NCBI RefSeq assembly: GCF_040370365.1
Contig: NZ_BAABWQ010000002.1
Span: 434,001 to 498,000 of the forward strand
Origin: Shimia sp040370365
GTDB taxonomy: Bacteria > Pseudomonadota > Alphaproteobacteria > Rhodobacterales > Rhodobacteraceae
Direction of reading: 5' to 3'
Length of the DNA: 64,000 nucleotides
Shown here piece by piece: positions 45,016-53,881 of this stretch. Positions within the stretch are counted from its first letter, which is position 1, and the number at the start of each line of letters is the position of its first letter. Both the position numbers and the translations under genes were made by a program. A model generated the notes under the pieces. It was not told the DNA's origin, searched no databases, and was given only the letters and a program-made list of their open reading frames with translations.

Positions 45016-45441
45016 ATGTTTAAGACTCTTTTGCTGACAGTGGATGTGAACGACTTAAAGGGCTCAGAGCGTCCGGCTGCTGCCGCCAAGCAAATGGCGG
45101 TGGCAAATGGTGCAGACTTACACGTGATGAACGTTGTGCCGGACTACGGCATGTCAATTGTAGGATCTTTCTTTAGCCAAGATCACAATAAGGCCATCCT
45201 TAAAGAAGCCAAAAACGCTTTGGAAAGTTGGGCGCATCAGACCCTGAAAGAACTGCCCAATGTACGGCTGCATGTGGATCAAGGGACAATCTATGACTTG
45301 GTGCTTCAAGAAGCTGGCAAAGTCGGCGCAGACGCCATCTTTGTTGGCGCGCACAAGTCCCATCTGAAGGACTATCTTATAGGCCCTAACGCTGCACGTA
45401 TTGCTCGGCACGCAACCCAATCAGTGTTTGTCGTTCGATAA
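45016..45441 (+). CDS. Universal stress protein (UspA family)
   Basis: A 141-residue UspA-fold protein: FKTLLLTVDVND at the start, the VGAHKSHLKDYLIGPNAARI loop (a G-x2-G-like ATP-binding region) and ATQSVFVVR at the end. Usp genes are often linked to TRAP transporters and are thought to tune their activity. Here it is the last gene of the TAXI-TRAP operon, closed by a strong terminator. Confidence 0.92.
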   Translation: MFKTLLLTVDVNDLKGSERPAAAAKQMAVANGADLHVMNVVPDYGMSIVGSFFSQDHNKAILKEAKNALESWAHQTLKELPNVRLHVDQGTIYDLVLQEAGKVGADAIFVGAHKSHLKDYLIGPNAARIARHATQSVFVVR

Positions 45442-45460
45442 ATTCATCAAGCCGAGAAAG

Positions 45461-45492
45461 AAAAAGCCCGCATTCAGTTGCGGGCTTTTTTT
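45461..45492. terminator. Intrinsic terminator after UspA / before S15 hydrolase stop
   Basis: AAAAAGCCCGC (45461-45471) pairs with GCGGGCTTTTTTT (45480-45492), an 8-base loop. T-runs exist on both strands, so it can serve the convergent TRAP operon and the minus-strand hydrolase gene. Confidence 0.9.
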
Positions 45493-45509
45493 GTTGCAGG
45501 GAATATGGA

Positions 45510-47495
45510 TTATTGCCGCGCGACTGAGCTTTCCCATGTCTTCTCAAAAATCTCTTTATCATTTTCAAATGTCTTGAGACCTGACGAAATTAGGAAGTTC
45601 TCACCGTCGGTACGCATCTTTATTTCTGCCTCAACTTTGATGCGCCAGCCATCTCGCTGCATCGTTCTAAGCCAAACGAAATGACTTTCTGCAGAGCAGG
45701 GATCATTTTCATTAATCGAAAATCGCTCGCGCAACCTCGATCTCATCGTCAAGCCAGTATTGGGGTCTCTCACTTCCCCCGTGTCGTCTTCCACATCTAA
45801 CACCAAGCCTGCACCGACCTGGCTCCGGATCAAATTCCTATGGCGACTGGCCGCTTTCAACTGCTCGGTTTTCACAGGCGGGGCGGAGCGAGGTTCATCA
45901 AAAGCAACAGAATACTGGCTGCTTTCACTCCGCACCGGTAGTTCCAACACGCCACTTTCGAGGCGCAGCGTTGTAAGCTCCGCCTCTGGCCAAATGTAGG
46001 GCCAATAGCTGGACGACAGAGCGACTCTAAGAGAGTGCCCAGCCGGGACTCGATAGGCACAATGATCAAATTGAATCGTCGCTGGGACGACCTGCCCTGC
46101 CGGCAAATCTTTAAAACGCTCAAAGCCCTCCCGATGCCTCAGATTCAAAAAGCCATGCGTGATCAGTGTGCTCTTTCCGTCGGGGTGCACATCACACAAA
46201 CGGACAGCAATTTGAGCCTTTGGCGTGTCCGAGATGACCTGAATGCGCAACTTAGGGGCACCGACAATATCCTTTGCGGAGTGCAGTTGACCCAATTCAA
46301 AACAGCATGAAAGAGCATCATCGACCCGTTGGTCATCAGGAAGCTCTGCAGCGCCGCCATGCGGGAAGTATTCGCCTGCTGCCTGACCACAAAACAGGGC
46401 CGGGTGGATGGTACGCGCCGCTGCACCTTCAGACAAAACCAGATCCCGCCCTACCAAATGCCATTTTTCTAAGGGCGCCTGCACTGCACTCCTATCATCC
46501 CCAATCCACTGTCCGGGCCGCACCTCATAGTCGGGCTGCGGAGGCACGCTGTCCATAAGCCAGCGGCGCATGATCGGTAAGTTCTCGACATCATTTTTCT
46601 CACCTTTCAACCACCTGTCCCACCATCGGAGCATTTCACCCAGAAAGTCGATCCGAGGCGCAGGGACTGCGAAATGAGGATATTTATGGTTCCACGGCCC
46701 GATCAGCCCATGCACCGGAGCTTCTAAATTGTCGACCAAGTGCCCGACCGTGTTGCGGTAGCCATCGTGCCAACCGCCTACACTCAGCACCGCGGCTTTG
46801 ATTGCGCTAAAATCCTCGCAAACGCTCCCATGTTGCCAATACGCATTGCGGCTCTGGTGCTTGACCCATCTTTCCGCAAGAAAGGGAGTGTTCTCCAGCC
46901 TTGCAAACCACATTTCGCGCCAGCGTTCTCCGACAACTTGTGGGTCCGGAGGCAATGCGAACCATGCGAGAACTGTGGCCGCCCAAGCAACGTTTTCTCC
47001 TAACATCGCACCACCTTTGTAGTGAATGTCATCAGCAAACCTGTCGACCGTGGAACATATGCTAACCACTGCTTTCAAAGGCTCTGGCGCAAGGGCTGCG
47101 ACTTGCAGCCCATTAAAACCACCCCAGCTAATACCCATCATGCCCACGTCACCTGAACACCAAGACTGAGCCGCCAACCACTCTATGACGGCGATACAAT
47201 CTGCCATTTCCTGCGGAGAGTACTCGTCGTCAAACAACCCTTCGCTGTCACCACAGCCACGCATATCAACACGAATGCAAACATACCCATGTCCGGCCAG
47301 ATAGGGATGCGTCAGTGCATCTCTCTCTGAGGTGCAATCGCGTTTGCGATATGGTAGAAACTCTAGAATTGCTGGGACCGCCTTGTCGGTGACGGGCCGC
47401 CAAATACGGGCCGATAATCTGACACCGTCAGGCATCGGAATCCAGATGTGTGGCGTCTCGGTCGTTTCAAACGGAAACGTAGTTACTGTATGCAT
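45510..47495 (-). CDS. S15 / CocE-NonD family serine hydrolase
   Basis: A 661-residue alpha/beta hydrolase of the X-Pro dipeptidyl-peptidase (S15) / cocaine esterase group. The first domain shows the nucleophile elbow GISWGGF, the RVDMRGCGDSEG strand and the catalytic His in GPWNHKYP; a C-terminal jelly-roll domain follows (about 400-560). I chose the ATG at 47495 (MHTVTTFPFETTE), with AGGAGA 6 bases upstream; a frame extension of 20 codons lacks similarity. No clear signal peptide. These enzymes cleave X-Pro peptides, esters or amides. The neighbourhood (TRAP, BKACE, aminotransferase) hints at an amide or ester precursor. Confidence 0.88.
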   Translation of the reverse strand: MHTVTTFPFETTETPHIWIPMPDGVRLSARIWRPVTDKAVPAILEFLPYRKRDCTSERDALTHPYLAGHGYVCIRVDMRGCGDSEGLFDDEYSPQEMADCIAVIEWLAAQSWCSGDVGMMGISWGGFNGLQVAALAPEPLKAVVSICSTVDRFADDIHYKGGAMLGENVAWAATVLAWFALPPDPQVVGERWREMWFARLENTPFLAERWVKHQSRNAYWQHGSVCEDFSAIKAAVLSVGGWHDGYRNTVGHLVDNLEAPVHGLIGPWNHKYPHFAVPAPRIDFLGEMLRWWDRWLKGEKNDVENLPIMRRWLMDSVPPQPDYEVRPGQWIGDDRSAVQAPLEKWHLVGRDLVLSEGAAARTIHPALFCGQAAGEYFPHGGAAELPDDQRVDDALSCCFELGQLHSAKDIVGAPKLRIQVISDTPKAQIAVRLCDVHPDGKSTLITHGFLNLRHREGFERFKDLPAGQVVPATIQFDHCAYRVPAGHSLRVALSSSYWPYIWPEAELTTLRLESGVLELPVRSESSQYSVAFDEPRSAPPVKTEQLKAASRHRNLIRSQVGAGLVLDVEDDTGEVRDPNTGLTMRSRLRERFSINENDPCSAESHFVWLRTMQRDGWRIKVEAEIKMRTDGENFLISSGLKTFENDKEIFEKTWESSVARQ

Positions 47496-47652
47496 GCTGT
47501 CTCCTATCTGTATCACGACAGTGCGGGTCACTTTTTTGATTGCAACCCCTATCACGCACTTCAGGGCGAACCACTCTCCAGTCAGACATTGCTCTCGAAA
47601 CGTATCCCGTTAAGTTTTGGGCTAGAAACTGATGGCCTCAAGATATTTATAA

Positions 47653-47677
47653 GGGGGGCATCGAGCCCCCCATTTTT
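47653..47677 (+). terminator. Orphan hairpin with T-run
   Basis: GGGGGG (47653-47658), loop CATCGAG, CCCCCC (47666-47671), then A and TTTTT. On the minus strand the hairpin is followed by TTATAAAT, a weaker tail, so it may instead end the folC-side transcript. Confidence 0.55.
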
Positions 47678-47760
47678 CCTGCCTGCCTGCCTGTCACAAA
47701 GTCCCTTACAGACAGCGCTAGAAACCATCCGTCTCGAGAGTCACCTCAAGTATAAGTTTG

Positions 47761-47774
47761 CTGATTCGAATCAG
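47761..47774. promoter_or_regulatory. Perfect 14-bp palindrome CTGATTCGAATCAG
   Basis: A perfect self-complementary 14-mer between folC and the S15 hydrolase gene; a related TGATTCGGAT follows 9 bases later. It may be an operator. It is not a tRNA T-arm: the closing G-C pair and the rest of a cloverleaf are missing. Confidence 0.35.
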
Positions 47775-47846
47775 TCAACCAGATGATTCGGATACGCGAA
47801 GCAAAATTGAGAAAGAAATCAGATAAAGTCTCGACCAGCTTGAAAC

Positions 47847-49127
47847 TCAGGCATGATCTTTCAGTATTGAACCTGCCAAATATAGCGATCCGCAAATCAC
47901 GACACGTGAGTCCGGTGTGGAGCCTGAGATTTCCGAAATTGCGTCGGTAACTGACGGAGCAATATGTGCAGTGAGACCCACTGCGCGTGCATGCTGCGCA
48001 GTTTCGGCTGCGGGTAGCGTATTGGCTTCTCCAGGGATTGAAACAGCGTGAAGGCTTTCTGCAACCTGAGAAAGCGGTGTCAGATAGCTTGAGGTATCTT
48101 TCGTGTTAAGCATTCCACAAATGAGGTGCGTGGGCTTCTGCGGCATTTCTGAAACTAAGGCAGCCAAAGCCTCGCCAGCTGCTGCATTGTGCCCGCCATC
48201 CAACCAAACCTCGGCGGCCGGAGCAGCGTCCAACAAAGGACCACGGCGCAGTCGCTGCATTCGCGCGGGCCATTCCACAGTGCGCATCGCGCCTTCGCAA
48301 TCCTCAGCTGAACACCCCAAGAACCGCAAAGCAGCTATGGCTGCACCCGCGTTCTGGATCTGGTGCGCCCCCGGCAGTGCGGGCAACGGTAAATCTAACA
48401 GACCATTATCATCTTGGAACACCAAGCGGCCAAATTCCCTATGAACGTGCCAGTGTTGGCCGTATGCAAGTACAGGAGCGCCCAATCGGTCGGCTGTGGC
48501 TTCGATAACCTCCAATGCCGCATCAGACTGCGGTCCAACCACAACAGGAACCCCGCGTTTGATAATCCCGGCTTTTTCTGCGGCAATCTTTGAAACTGTG
48601 TCGCCAAGGAATTGTTCGTGATCAATCGACACCGGAGTGATAATTGTCAGTTCCGGGTCCTCAATCACATTTGTTGCATCCAGCCTTCCTCCAAGCCCGA
48701 CCTCCAGCAAGGTGTAATCGGCTGCCACACGTGAGAACGCCAACAATGCAGCGCAGGTGGTGATTTCGAAGTATGTGATGTTTTCTCGGTTGTTGGCATC
48801 CCAACACTCATCCAAAATTGCAGAAAGTTCGTCCTCAGCAATCAGTTCTCCGGCCAAACGAATTCGCTCGTGGAACCGCGCCAGATGCGGACTTGTATAT
48901 GCGTGCACACGTTTTCCTGCGACTTCAAGGCCAGCGCGGATCATTGCCTGCGTGCTGCCCTTGCCATTTGTACCAGCCAGATGGATTACGGAGGGTAACT
49001 TTTTTTGAGGTTGGTCCAGTGCATTCAAAAGCCGCCACATACGATCCAAAGTGAGGTCAATGATCTTTGGATGAAGAGCCAGCATCCGCTCCAAAATCGC
49101 GTCAGATGTTCCTTGGGGGTAGGTCAT
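47847..49127 (-). CDS. folC: Dihydrofolate synthase / folylpolyglutamate synthase FolC
   Basis: A 426-residue Mur-ligase-like enzyme that adds glutamate to dihydropteroate and folates. The P-loop is HLAGTNGKGSTQAMIRA, YTSPHLARFHERIRL is the family-specific loop, LLEVGLGGRLDATNV holds the Mg2+/glutamate region, and VSIDHEQFLGDTVSKIAAEK the ATP-binding His/Lys region. I chose the ATG at 49127 (MTYPQGTSDA) with GGAG 7 bases upstream; a TTG 15 bases earlier is less likely. It lies just downstream of accD, the usual accD-folC pair. Confidence 0.96.
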   Translation of the reverse strand: MTYPQGTSDAILERMLALHPKIIDLTLDRMWRLLNALDQPQKKLPSVIHLAGTNGKGSTQAMIRAGLEVAGKRVHAYTSPHLARFHERIRLAGELIAEDELSAILDECWDANNRENITYFEITTCAALLAFSRVAADYTLLEVGLGGRLDATNVIEDPELTIITPVSIDHEQFLGDTVSKIAAEKAGIIKRGVPVVVGPQSDAALEVIEATADRLGAPVLAYGQHWHVHREFGRLVFQDDNGLLDLPLPALPGAHQIQNAGAAIAALRFLGCSAEDCEGAMRTVEWPARMQRLRRGPLLDAAPAAEVWLDGGHNAAAGEALAALVSEMPQKPTHLICGMLNTKDTSSYLTPLSQVAESLHAVSIPGEANTLPAAETAQHARAVGLTAHIAPSVTDAISEISGSTPDSRVVICGSLYLAGSILKDHA

Positions 49128-49220
49128 AAGAATGCTCCGCAACGATTGTTAGGCGTCCAATTCTAGACGTTCTCCCGATAACCAACCGAGAGTCAAAATT
49201 CGTCACCAAACTATGGCGTA

Positions 49221-50153
49221 CTAAGTTTCCGCATCGGTGCTGATTTCAGGTGTTGGCGAACTTTCAACCTTCTCTGGTGCGGGCAAATCCCCCTTAACCG
49301 CAGGAGGCATGTCCATAAGCATGCGAATAATCGTCACCAGCTCGTCTTTAAGTTCTGTACGTTTGGTCACACGATCCAACATGCCATGATCCAACAGATA
49401 TTCTGCGCGCTGAAAACCTTCTGGCAACTGCTCACCGATGGTCTGCTGAATCACGCGCGGCCCGGCAAAACAAATCAAAGCATTGGGTTCGGAAATTTGC
49501 ACATCACCGAGCATCGCGTATGACGCAGTCACGCCTCCGGTAGTCGGGTGGGTAAGCACGACTATATATGGCAACCCGGCCTCTTTCAGCATTTGAACTG
49601 CAACTGTCGTCCGCGGCATTTGCATCAGCGACAGAATGCCCTCCTGCATGCGCGCTCCGCCAGCAGCGGAAAAGAGCACCAATGGACGCTTCAACGCGAC
49701 AGCGCGTTCAGCAGCGGCAATGATCGCATTGCCCACGTACATGCCCATAGAGCCGCCCATGAAAGCGAAATCTTGGCATGCGGCGATGATTGGAGTGCGA
49801 CCGATCTCTCCTTCTGCAACCAGCATTGCCTCTTTCTCGCCGTTCTTTTTTTGCGCGGCCTTCATGCGTTCTGGGTATTTTTTCTGATCCCGAAATTGTA
49901 GCGGGTCTGCAACCGGTTCTGGCACATCAACTTCTAAAAACACACCACCATCAAACAACGCTTCAAAACGATCCCTCGCAGTGATGGCCATATGGTGCCC
50001 ACACTGTGTGCAAACGTTCTGGTTTCCCTTGAGTTCTCGGTGGAACAACATTGTACCGCACTCATTACATTTGGTCCAAAGGTTGTCCGGCACCTCTCGG
50101 CGGGAAAAGATCGAGTTGATCCGCGGGCGAACGTAGTTGGTGATCCAGTTCAT
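49221..50153 (-). CDS. accD: Acetyl-CoA carboxylase carboxyltransferase beta subunit AccD
   Basis: A 310-residue subunit that with AccA transfers the carboxyl group from biotin to acetyl-CoA, the first step of fatty acid synthesis. The N-terminal zinc ribbon is seen in TKCNECGTMLFHREL and VCTQCGHHM (two CxxC pairs). The crotonase-fold core has LVLFSAAGGARMQEGILSLM and THPTTGGVTASYAMLGD. Typical accD-folC order, with a 93-bp gap. The last 30 residues are Pro/Glu-rich and variable. Confidence 0.97.
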   Translation of the reverse strand: MNWITNYVRPRINSIFSRREVPDNLWTKCNECGTMLFHRELKGNQNVCTQCGHHMAITARDRFEALFDGGVFLEVDVPEPVADPLQFRDQKKYPERMKAAQKKNGEKEAMLVAEGEIGRTPIIAACQDFAFMGGSMGMYVGNAIIAAAERAVALKRPLVLFSAAGGARMQEGILSLMQMPRTTVAVQMLKEAGLPYIVVLTHPTTGGVTASYAMLGDVQISEPNALICFAGPRVIQQTIGEQLPEGFQRAEYLLDHGMLDRVTKRTELKDELVTIIRMLMDMPPAVKGDLPAPEKVESSPTPEISTDAET

Positions 50154-50356
50154 GTGAGCTCGGTCCTTTGGCTTCTAATCCCCGATGAAATAGGATGCTG
50201 GGCCAAGAAATGCAATCAGGGACAATCGTAGCCACCCCTGTTTTTGAACCGTTGCCGACACCGTGCAACGATCTGAATTGCGGGTGCGGCGAAGACATCT
50301 ATCAAAGATATCCAACAACGCATCCGTTCCAAAGTTGAAATCACGAAAAAGGGCGT

Positions 50357-50385
50357 TTGTCTCATCGCAACCAATTGGGTAAATA
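50357..50385 (+). promoter_or_regulatory. Possible sigma-70 promoter upstream of 50449 gene
   Basis: TTGTCT at 50357-50362 and TAAATA at 50380-50385 with a 17-bp spacer, about 60 bp before the start at 50449. Plausible by spacing; the -10 box matches only partly. The rest of the 295-bp gap to accD shows nothing else clear. Confidence 0.35.
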
Positions 50386-50448
50386 ATAGAAAATCGGGAC
50401 GGTTATCGTTTCGCACATGGAAACAATCGGCAGGATCTCATAGGCGCA

Positions 50449-51219
50449 ATGGCACGAAGCACACGCTTTCTTCAGCAGGTCTTTCAATCCGGCTTGTCGC
50501 GGTACTGGGCGCGCAATGCTCGAAAAGCCTCGCAACAAGATTTGGCAACGTTGCGTCGACAGCGTCGAAGAGCACGCGCTTTGCGCCAACACTTGGACAC
50601 CGTGATTTCTGTTGCGGAGAGTCGTTTGGCTCTCCCTATCATTGGATCAAACGCCTTTCCCAAACCACATGGTACTGATTGGTCATGGCGCCCAAACCTT
50701 TGGCGTGAACCAATCCCCTCGAAAGGACATGCTGCGGTTGAAAACAAAGAGATGCTTGGTGATGAAGTTACCTTGTTTCACGATTGCCGTATTTCCGAGC
50801 TTACGCTCCGGCAACTGCGAAACCGGCGGGAAAAAGACCTCGCCCCATTTGGGCTGCGCATGGACGTGTTCAGATTTGACGGTTCATTCCTTTCTTTGGT
50901 GATCGACATGCCACCAGAGGCCGTGGCGGGTCTGCGCCGCGAACATGTGGTGCGGATGGACACAATCGTAGAGATGGAAAAACCTCTCGAAATCTTCGCA
51001 CGCTTGAATATTCGACATGGTCCCAACACCGAACAAATCGTGCGAGAACTGCCGCTAAAAGCTGAGGACATTCGCGTAGAATTTGATCTTGCCTACTCAA
51101 ACCTCAATGAAAAGCGGGTTGAAAAAATGTGGATCGACTTAATTTTCGAAGGTCCCGAGATGAACCAAGTGGTGCTACGAGACGTGACCTTCTCACGCCG
51201 CCCACGCGCTGAATTCTAA
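50449..51219 (+). CDS. Conserved Rhodobacterales protein (DUF6478-like)
   Basis: A 256-residue soluble protein with a basic, Arg/Gln-rich N terminus (LRRQRRRARALRQHLD) and a body with the pattern WSWRPNLWREPI, LFHDCRISELTLRQLRN and a late FDLAYSNLNEKRVEKMWIDL. I recognise it as the type of protein annotated DUF6478 in roseobacters; the function is unknown. No signal peptide or membrane helix. It is followed after 23 bp by another small hypothetical gene. Confidence 0.7.
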   Translation: MARSTRFLQQVFQSGLSRYWARNARKASQQDLATLRRQRRRARALRQHLDTVISVAESRLALPIIGSNAFPKPHGTDWSWRPNLWREPIPSKGHAAVENKEMLGDEVTLFHDCRISELTLRQLRNRREKDLAPFGLRMDVFRFDGSFLSLVIDMPPEAVAGLRREHVVRMDTIVEMEKPLEIFARLNIRHGPNTEQIVRELPLKAEDIRVEFDLAYSNLNEKRVEKMWIDLIFEGPEMNQVVLRDVTFSRRPRAEF

Positions 51220-51242
51220 ACCAAGCTAAAAAGGACATTCTC

Positions 51243-51620
51243 ATGAGCGAACTAACGCTGACAAAGACCCGTCTTTTTGAAGGCATGTGGGAAGGAGCAC
51301 TCACCTATAAGGGTGATACAGGCCCCGATCCGCAGGTGGAAGTCACATACCTTGGAGATGATGTGGACGGCTGCGAAGTCGCATTGTCGGACGCACCTGG
51401 AACCTGGCGTTTGCGTTTTCCTGTTCCAAAAGAAAGCCTCTCTGATGGCGTACAGACAATCATTGTAACAAACAAGGCAACTGGCGAACGCCTGAATTCC
51501 CTAAGCTTTATTGCAGGCGAAGCCTTGGCGGATGATTTGCGGGCGGAAATTGACCTGCTGCGCGCCGAACTTGATATGCTCAAACGGGCGTTTCGCAGGC
51601 ACTGCGTCGAAACAATGTAG
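51243..51620 (+). CDS. Hypothetical roseobacter protein with C-terminal coiled coil
   Basis: A 125-residue acidic protein. The first 90 residues look like a beta-rich domain (MWEGALTYKGDTG, PGTWRLRFPVPKESL); the end (about 92-118, DDLRAEIDLLRAELDMLKRA) is a short amphipathic coiled coil suggesting oligomerisation. AAGGA lies before the ATG. I do not recognise a named family. It probably forms an operon with the 50449 gene. Confidence 0.72.
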   Translation: MSELTLTKTRLFEGMWEGALTYKGDTGPDPQVEVTYLGDDVDGCEVALSDAPGTWRLRFPVPKESLSDGVQTIIVTNKATGERLNSLSFIAGEALADDLRAEIDLLRAELDMLKRAFRRHCVETM

Positions 51621-51685
51621 CGGTCCGACTCTGCTTGCAAGATTTAGGGCACCAATACAAACCTGCCCCACAATGAAAGAGCGCC

Positions 51686-52138
51686 ATGACACCGGACTTA
51701 TTTGCCATGAGCCAACCGCAGCAATTGCTTTGGGGTACCATCGTTTTGAGCGCTTGCGCTATCATTCATGTCGGCCTCTTAGCGTTTATGGTCGAAGCGT
51801 TAGAAAAGATCGGCCAATGGATCACCCATAAAGGACGCTTCATGCGCACCGCGATCCTGACCGGCTCAGCGTTTGGAATGATCGTGGGGTCACATACAGT
51901 GCAAGTATGGCTGTGGGCCTACGTCCTGATTTACATGGGCGCATTTGAGCACCTCTACAATGCACTATATTTTTCGCTCGTTACATATACCACTGTAGGA
52001 TACGGCGATGTGGTCTTGCCCGTTGGCTTCAGAGTTTTTGGCGCTTTTGGAGGTGTCACGGGTATTCTGTGCTTCGGCATTTCAACTGCGTTTCTCGTAT
52101 CGTTGATTGGCCGATTGCTACCTCGATCTCTAAAGTGA
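51686..52138 (+). CDS. Two-pore-helix ion channel protein (K+ channel-like)
   Basis: A 150-residue membrane protein with three hydrophobic segments (about 15-38, 52-72, 112-140) and the K+ selectivity-filter sequence YTTVGYGD at about 107-114, preceded by a pore helix (ALYFSLVTYTT). It matches the Ion_trans_2 (bacterial K+ channel) family. It has no RCK or cyclic-nucleotide domain, so gating is not apparent. Confidence 0.88.
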   Translation: MTPDLFAMSQPQQLLWGTIVLSACAIIHVGLLAFMVEALEKIGQWITHKGRFMRTAILTGSAFGMIVGSHTVQVWLWAYVLIYMGAFEHLYNALYFSLVTYTTVGYGDVVLPVGFRVFGAFGGVTGILCFGISTAFLVSLIGRLLPRSLK

Positions 52139-52200
52139 ATCACATCAAGATACGAACTTGCTTTGCTTGAATTTGGCGTTTGGCACCTTAAAATCTGATC

Positions 52201-52704
52201 ATGATGAAAATTGCATACACAATGGCCCATGGCCGCGGGGAATTGGACCTTTTGCTTGCGGATTTCGCAGAGCGCTTGGAGTCACGCGGCCTTAAGGCGC
52301 GCGGGATCGTGCAGACCAACACTGGCTGCGAAATTGAAGGACGGTGCGATATGGACGTCCGCGTCCTACCAAATGGTCCCGTCATCCGCATTTCCCAAGA
52401 TCTCGGCAAAGCGGCACGTGGATGTCGCTTAGATCCAGATGCAATGGCCACCGCAATCAATGAAGTTTCGCGTACGTTGTCCGAGCCTTTCGATGTTTTT
52501 GTTCTAAATAAATTTGGAAAACAAGAATCTGAGGGACGCGGTTTTCGCGACCTGCTGGCAGAGGCTCTGTCAAGCGGCGCGACTGTTATTGCCGGAACAA
52601 ACCCACTGAATGCTCAGGTTTTTGAAGAGTTTTCAGGAGGACTAGCGACTCAGGTACCCGCGAACATTGACGCTCTATTGGACTGGTATGATGACGTGAA
52701 CTAA
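52201..52704 (+). CDS. DUF2478 protein
   Basis: A 167-residue cytoplasmic protein. The opening MKIAYTMAHGRGELDLLLAD followed by KARGIVQTNTGCEIEG, CDMDVRVLPNGPVIRISQDL, GKAARGCRLDP and LNKFGKQESEGRGF is the DUF2478 pattern. Members are often found with molybdate or metal transport genes and annotated as nucleotide-binding-like; a proper P-loop is not obvious here. No molybdate genes are adjacent. The stop overlaps the convergent exporter gene by 4 bp. Confidence 0.85.
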   Translation: MMKIAYTMAHGRGELDLLLADFAERLESRGLKARGIVQTNTGCEIEGRCDMDVRVLPNGPVIRISQDLGKAARGCRLDPDAMATAINEVSRTLSEPFDVFVLNKFGKQESEGRGFRDLLAEALSSGATVIAGTNPLNAQVFEEFSGGLATQVPANIDALLDWYDDVN

Positions 52705-53822
52705 ACCCTACCGTCGCGACCGTTCTTCGGAGTGGGTGTCGCACTCGTCGCTGGCACCTCTCCGTTGTTTGTTAGCATAATCGCAATAGGGCGTGTGGTC
52801 TTAAAGAAAGACATTATCGTCATGATTGCAGAGGTTAAGATTACCGACAAAATCGCGCCGATCAGCCCCCAAATGGCAGCCCAGGCTGCCAATGATACCA
52901 TTACAATGACCGGGCTCAGGTTCATGGAGCGCCCCATCAAGCGTGGTTCCCAGAAATATCCGACAACGAATTGTGCCGCGCAAAGCGCCGCGAACATCAA
53001 AAACACATTCATTTCGATGCCCCAGGCTCCAACAGCAAAGAGCATCGGCAGAGCCAATGCGACCCACGAGCCGACATAGGGGATGTAGTTGAAGATCGCA
53101 GTTACAACAGCAAAGAACGCAGCAAACTCCAATCCAAATAGCAAGAATATCACCCAACAGACCAACCCTAAGATCGCGTTGATCAGGGTTTTTGTGGTGA
53201 AGTAGGTGCCTATTTGATCCGTGATCAGGTCAATTGTGTGCCAGACACTTTTGCGTCCCCTTTCATCCGGGACGATGGCAGCGACCTTAACTGCAATACT
53301 GTCGCGTTCGATAAGGAACAAGATTGCATAAAGGAACACTAGAGCCAGATACCCTGCTGAATAACTCAAGGAGTTCACGGTCAATCTGATCAATTGCTGT
53401 ACATCAATATTGTCGAAGATCAGGCGATCCACTGATTGCCATGTCAGCTCGAACTCGACATCAAATCTGCCGGCAATCTCAGACACAGTTGCCGAGAGAC
53501 TCGCCAAATATGCGGGCATCGCCCTGACCACTGGATCGAGATTGCGCGCAAAGAAGCTAATCAAAACAGCCAGCAGAATGAATAGAACGACGGTTGTAAG
53601 TCCCATACGCATCCACGGCGGGACAAGGGTGGCATAGAACGGAAGTCGGGACATCCCCCGAGAGATACCGTCCATAAGAAAGGCCAGCAACGCGCCTATC
53701 ACTATCGGAACCAGAATCGCTTGCGCCGCGTTTAGAAACCACCCAACCGCTATCGTTGCCAGAATGGAAAGGCTTACAGAAGCAACGCGCAAAGACATAT
53801 TGGTTTCAGACACGTGCTCCAT
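52701..53822 (-). CDS. AI-2E-family transporter
   Basis: A 373-residue polytopic protein of the AI-2E (TqsA/PerM/UPF0118) exporter family, with about seven to eight helices. The C-terminal part contains the family hallmark FNYIPYVGSWVALALPMLFA and YFWEPRLMGRSMNLSPVIVM. Substrates differ in the family (AI-2, Na+/H+ exchange) and are not decided here. It is minus-strand and convergent with the DUF2478 gene. Confidence 0.9.
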   Translation of the reverse strand: MEHVSETNMSLRVASVSLSILATIAVGWFLNAAQAILVPIVIGALLAFLMDGISRGMSRLPFYATLVPPWMRMGLTTVVLFILLAVLISFFARNLDPVVRAMPAYLASLSATVSEIAGRFDVEFELTWQSVDRLIFDNIDVQQLIRLTVNSLSYSAGYLALVFLYAILFLIERDSIAVKVAAIVPDERGRKSVWHTIDLITDQIGTYFTTKTLINAILGLVCWVIFLLFGLEFAAFFAVVTAIFNYIPYVGSWVALALPMLFAVGAWGIEMNVFLMFAALCAAQFVVGYFWEPRLMGRSMNLSPVIVMVSLAAWAAIWGLIGAILSVILTSAIMTIMSFFKTTRPIAIMLTNNGEVPATSATPTPKNGRDGRV

Positions 53823-53881
53823 CCTTTTGGCTCAACCAAAGGCATCCTAACGCAATGACGAACATGGGCAAGTGTGTCGCC

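Larger units (their letters stand above)
47496..47846. other. Intergenic region upstream of S15 hydrolase and downstream of folC
   Basis: A 351-bp region without a supported gene. It holds the hydrolase promoter region (right after 47495), a G6/C6 hairpin with a T-run at 47653-47677, four CCTG units at 47678-47693 and a 14-bp palindrome at 47761-47774. The plus-strand hairpin has no plus-strand gene before it, so a small RNA is possible but unsupported beyond that. Confidence 0.5.

Noticed and set aside
47755..47790. TTCGAATC resembling a tRNA T-loop followed by CAACCA
   Set aside because: The G53-C61 closing pair is not formed, and no acceptor, D or anticodon arms can be drawn around it.
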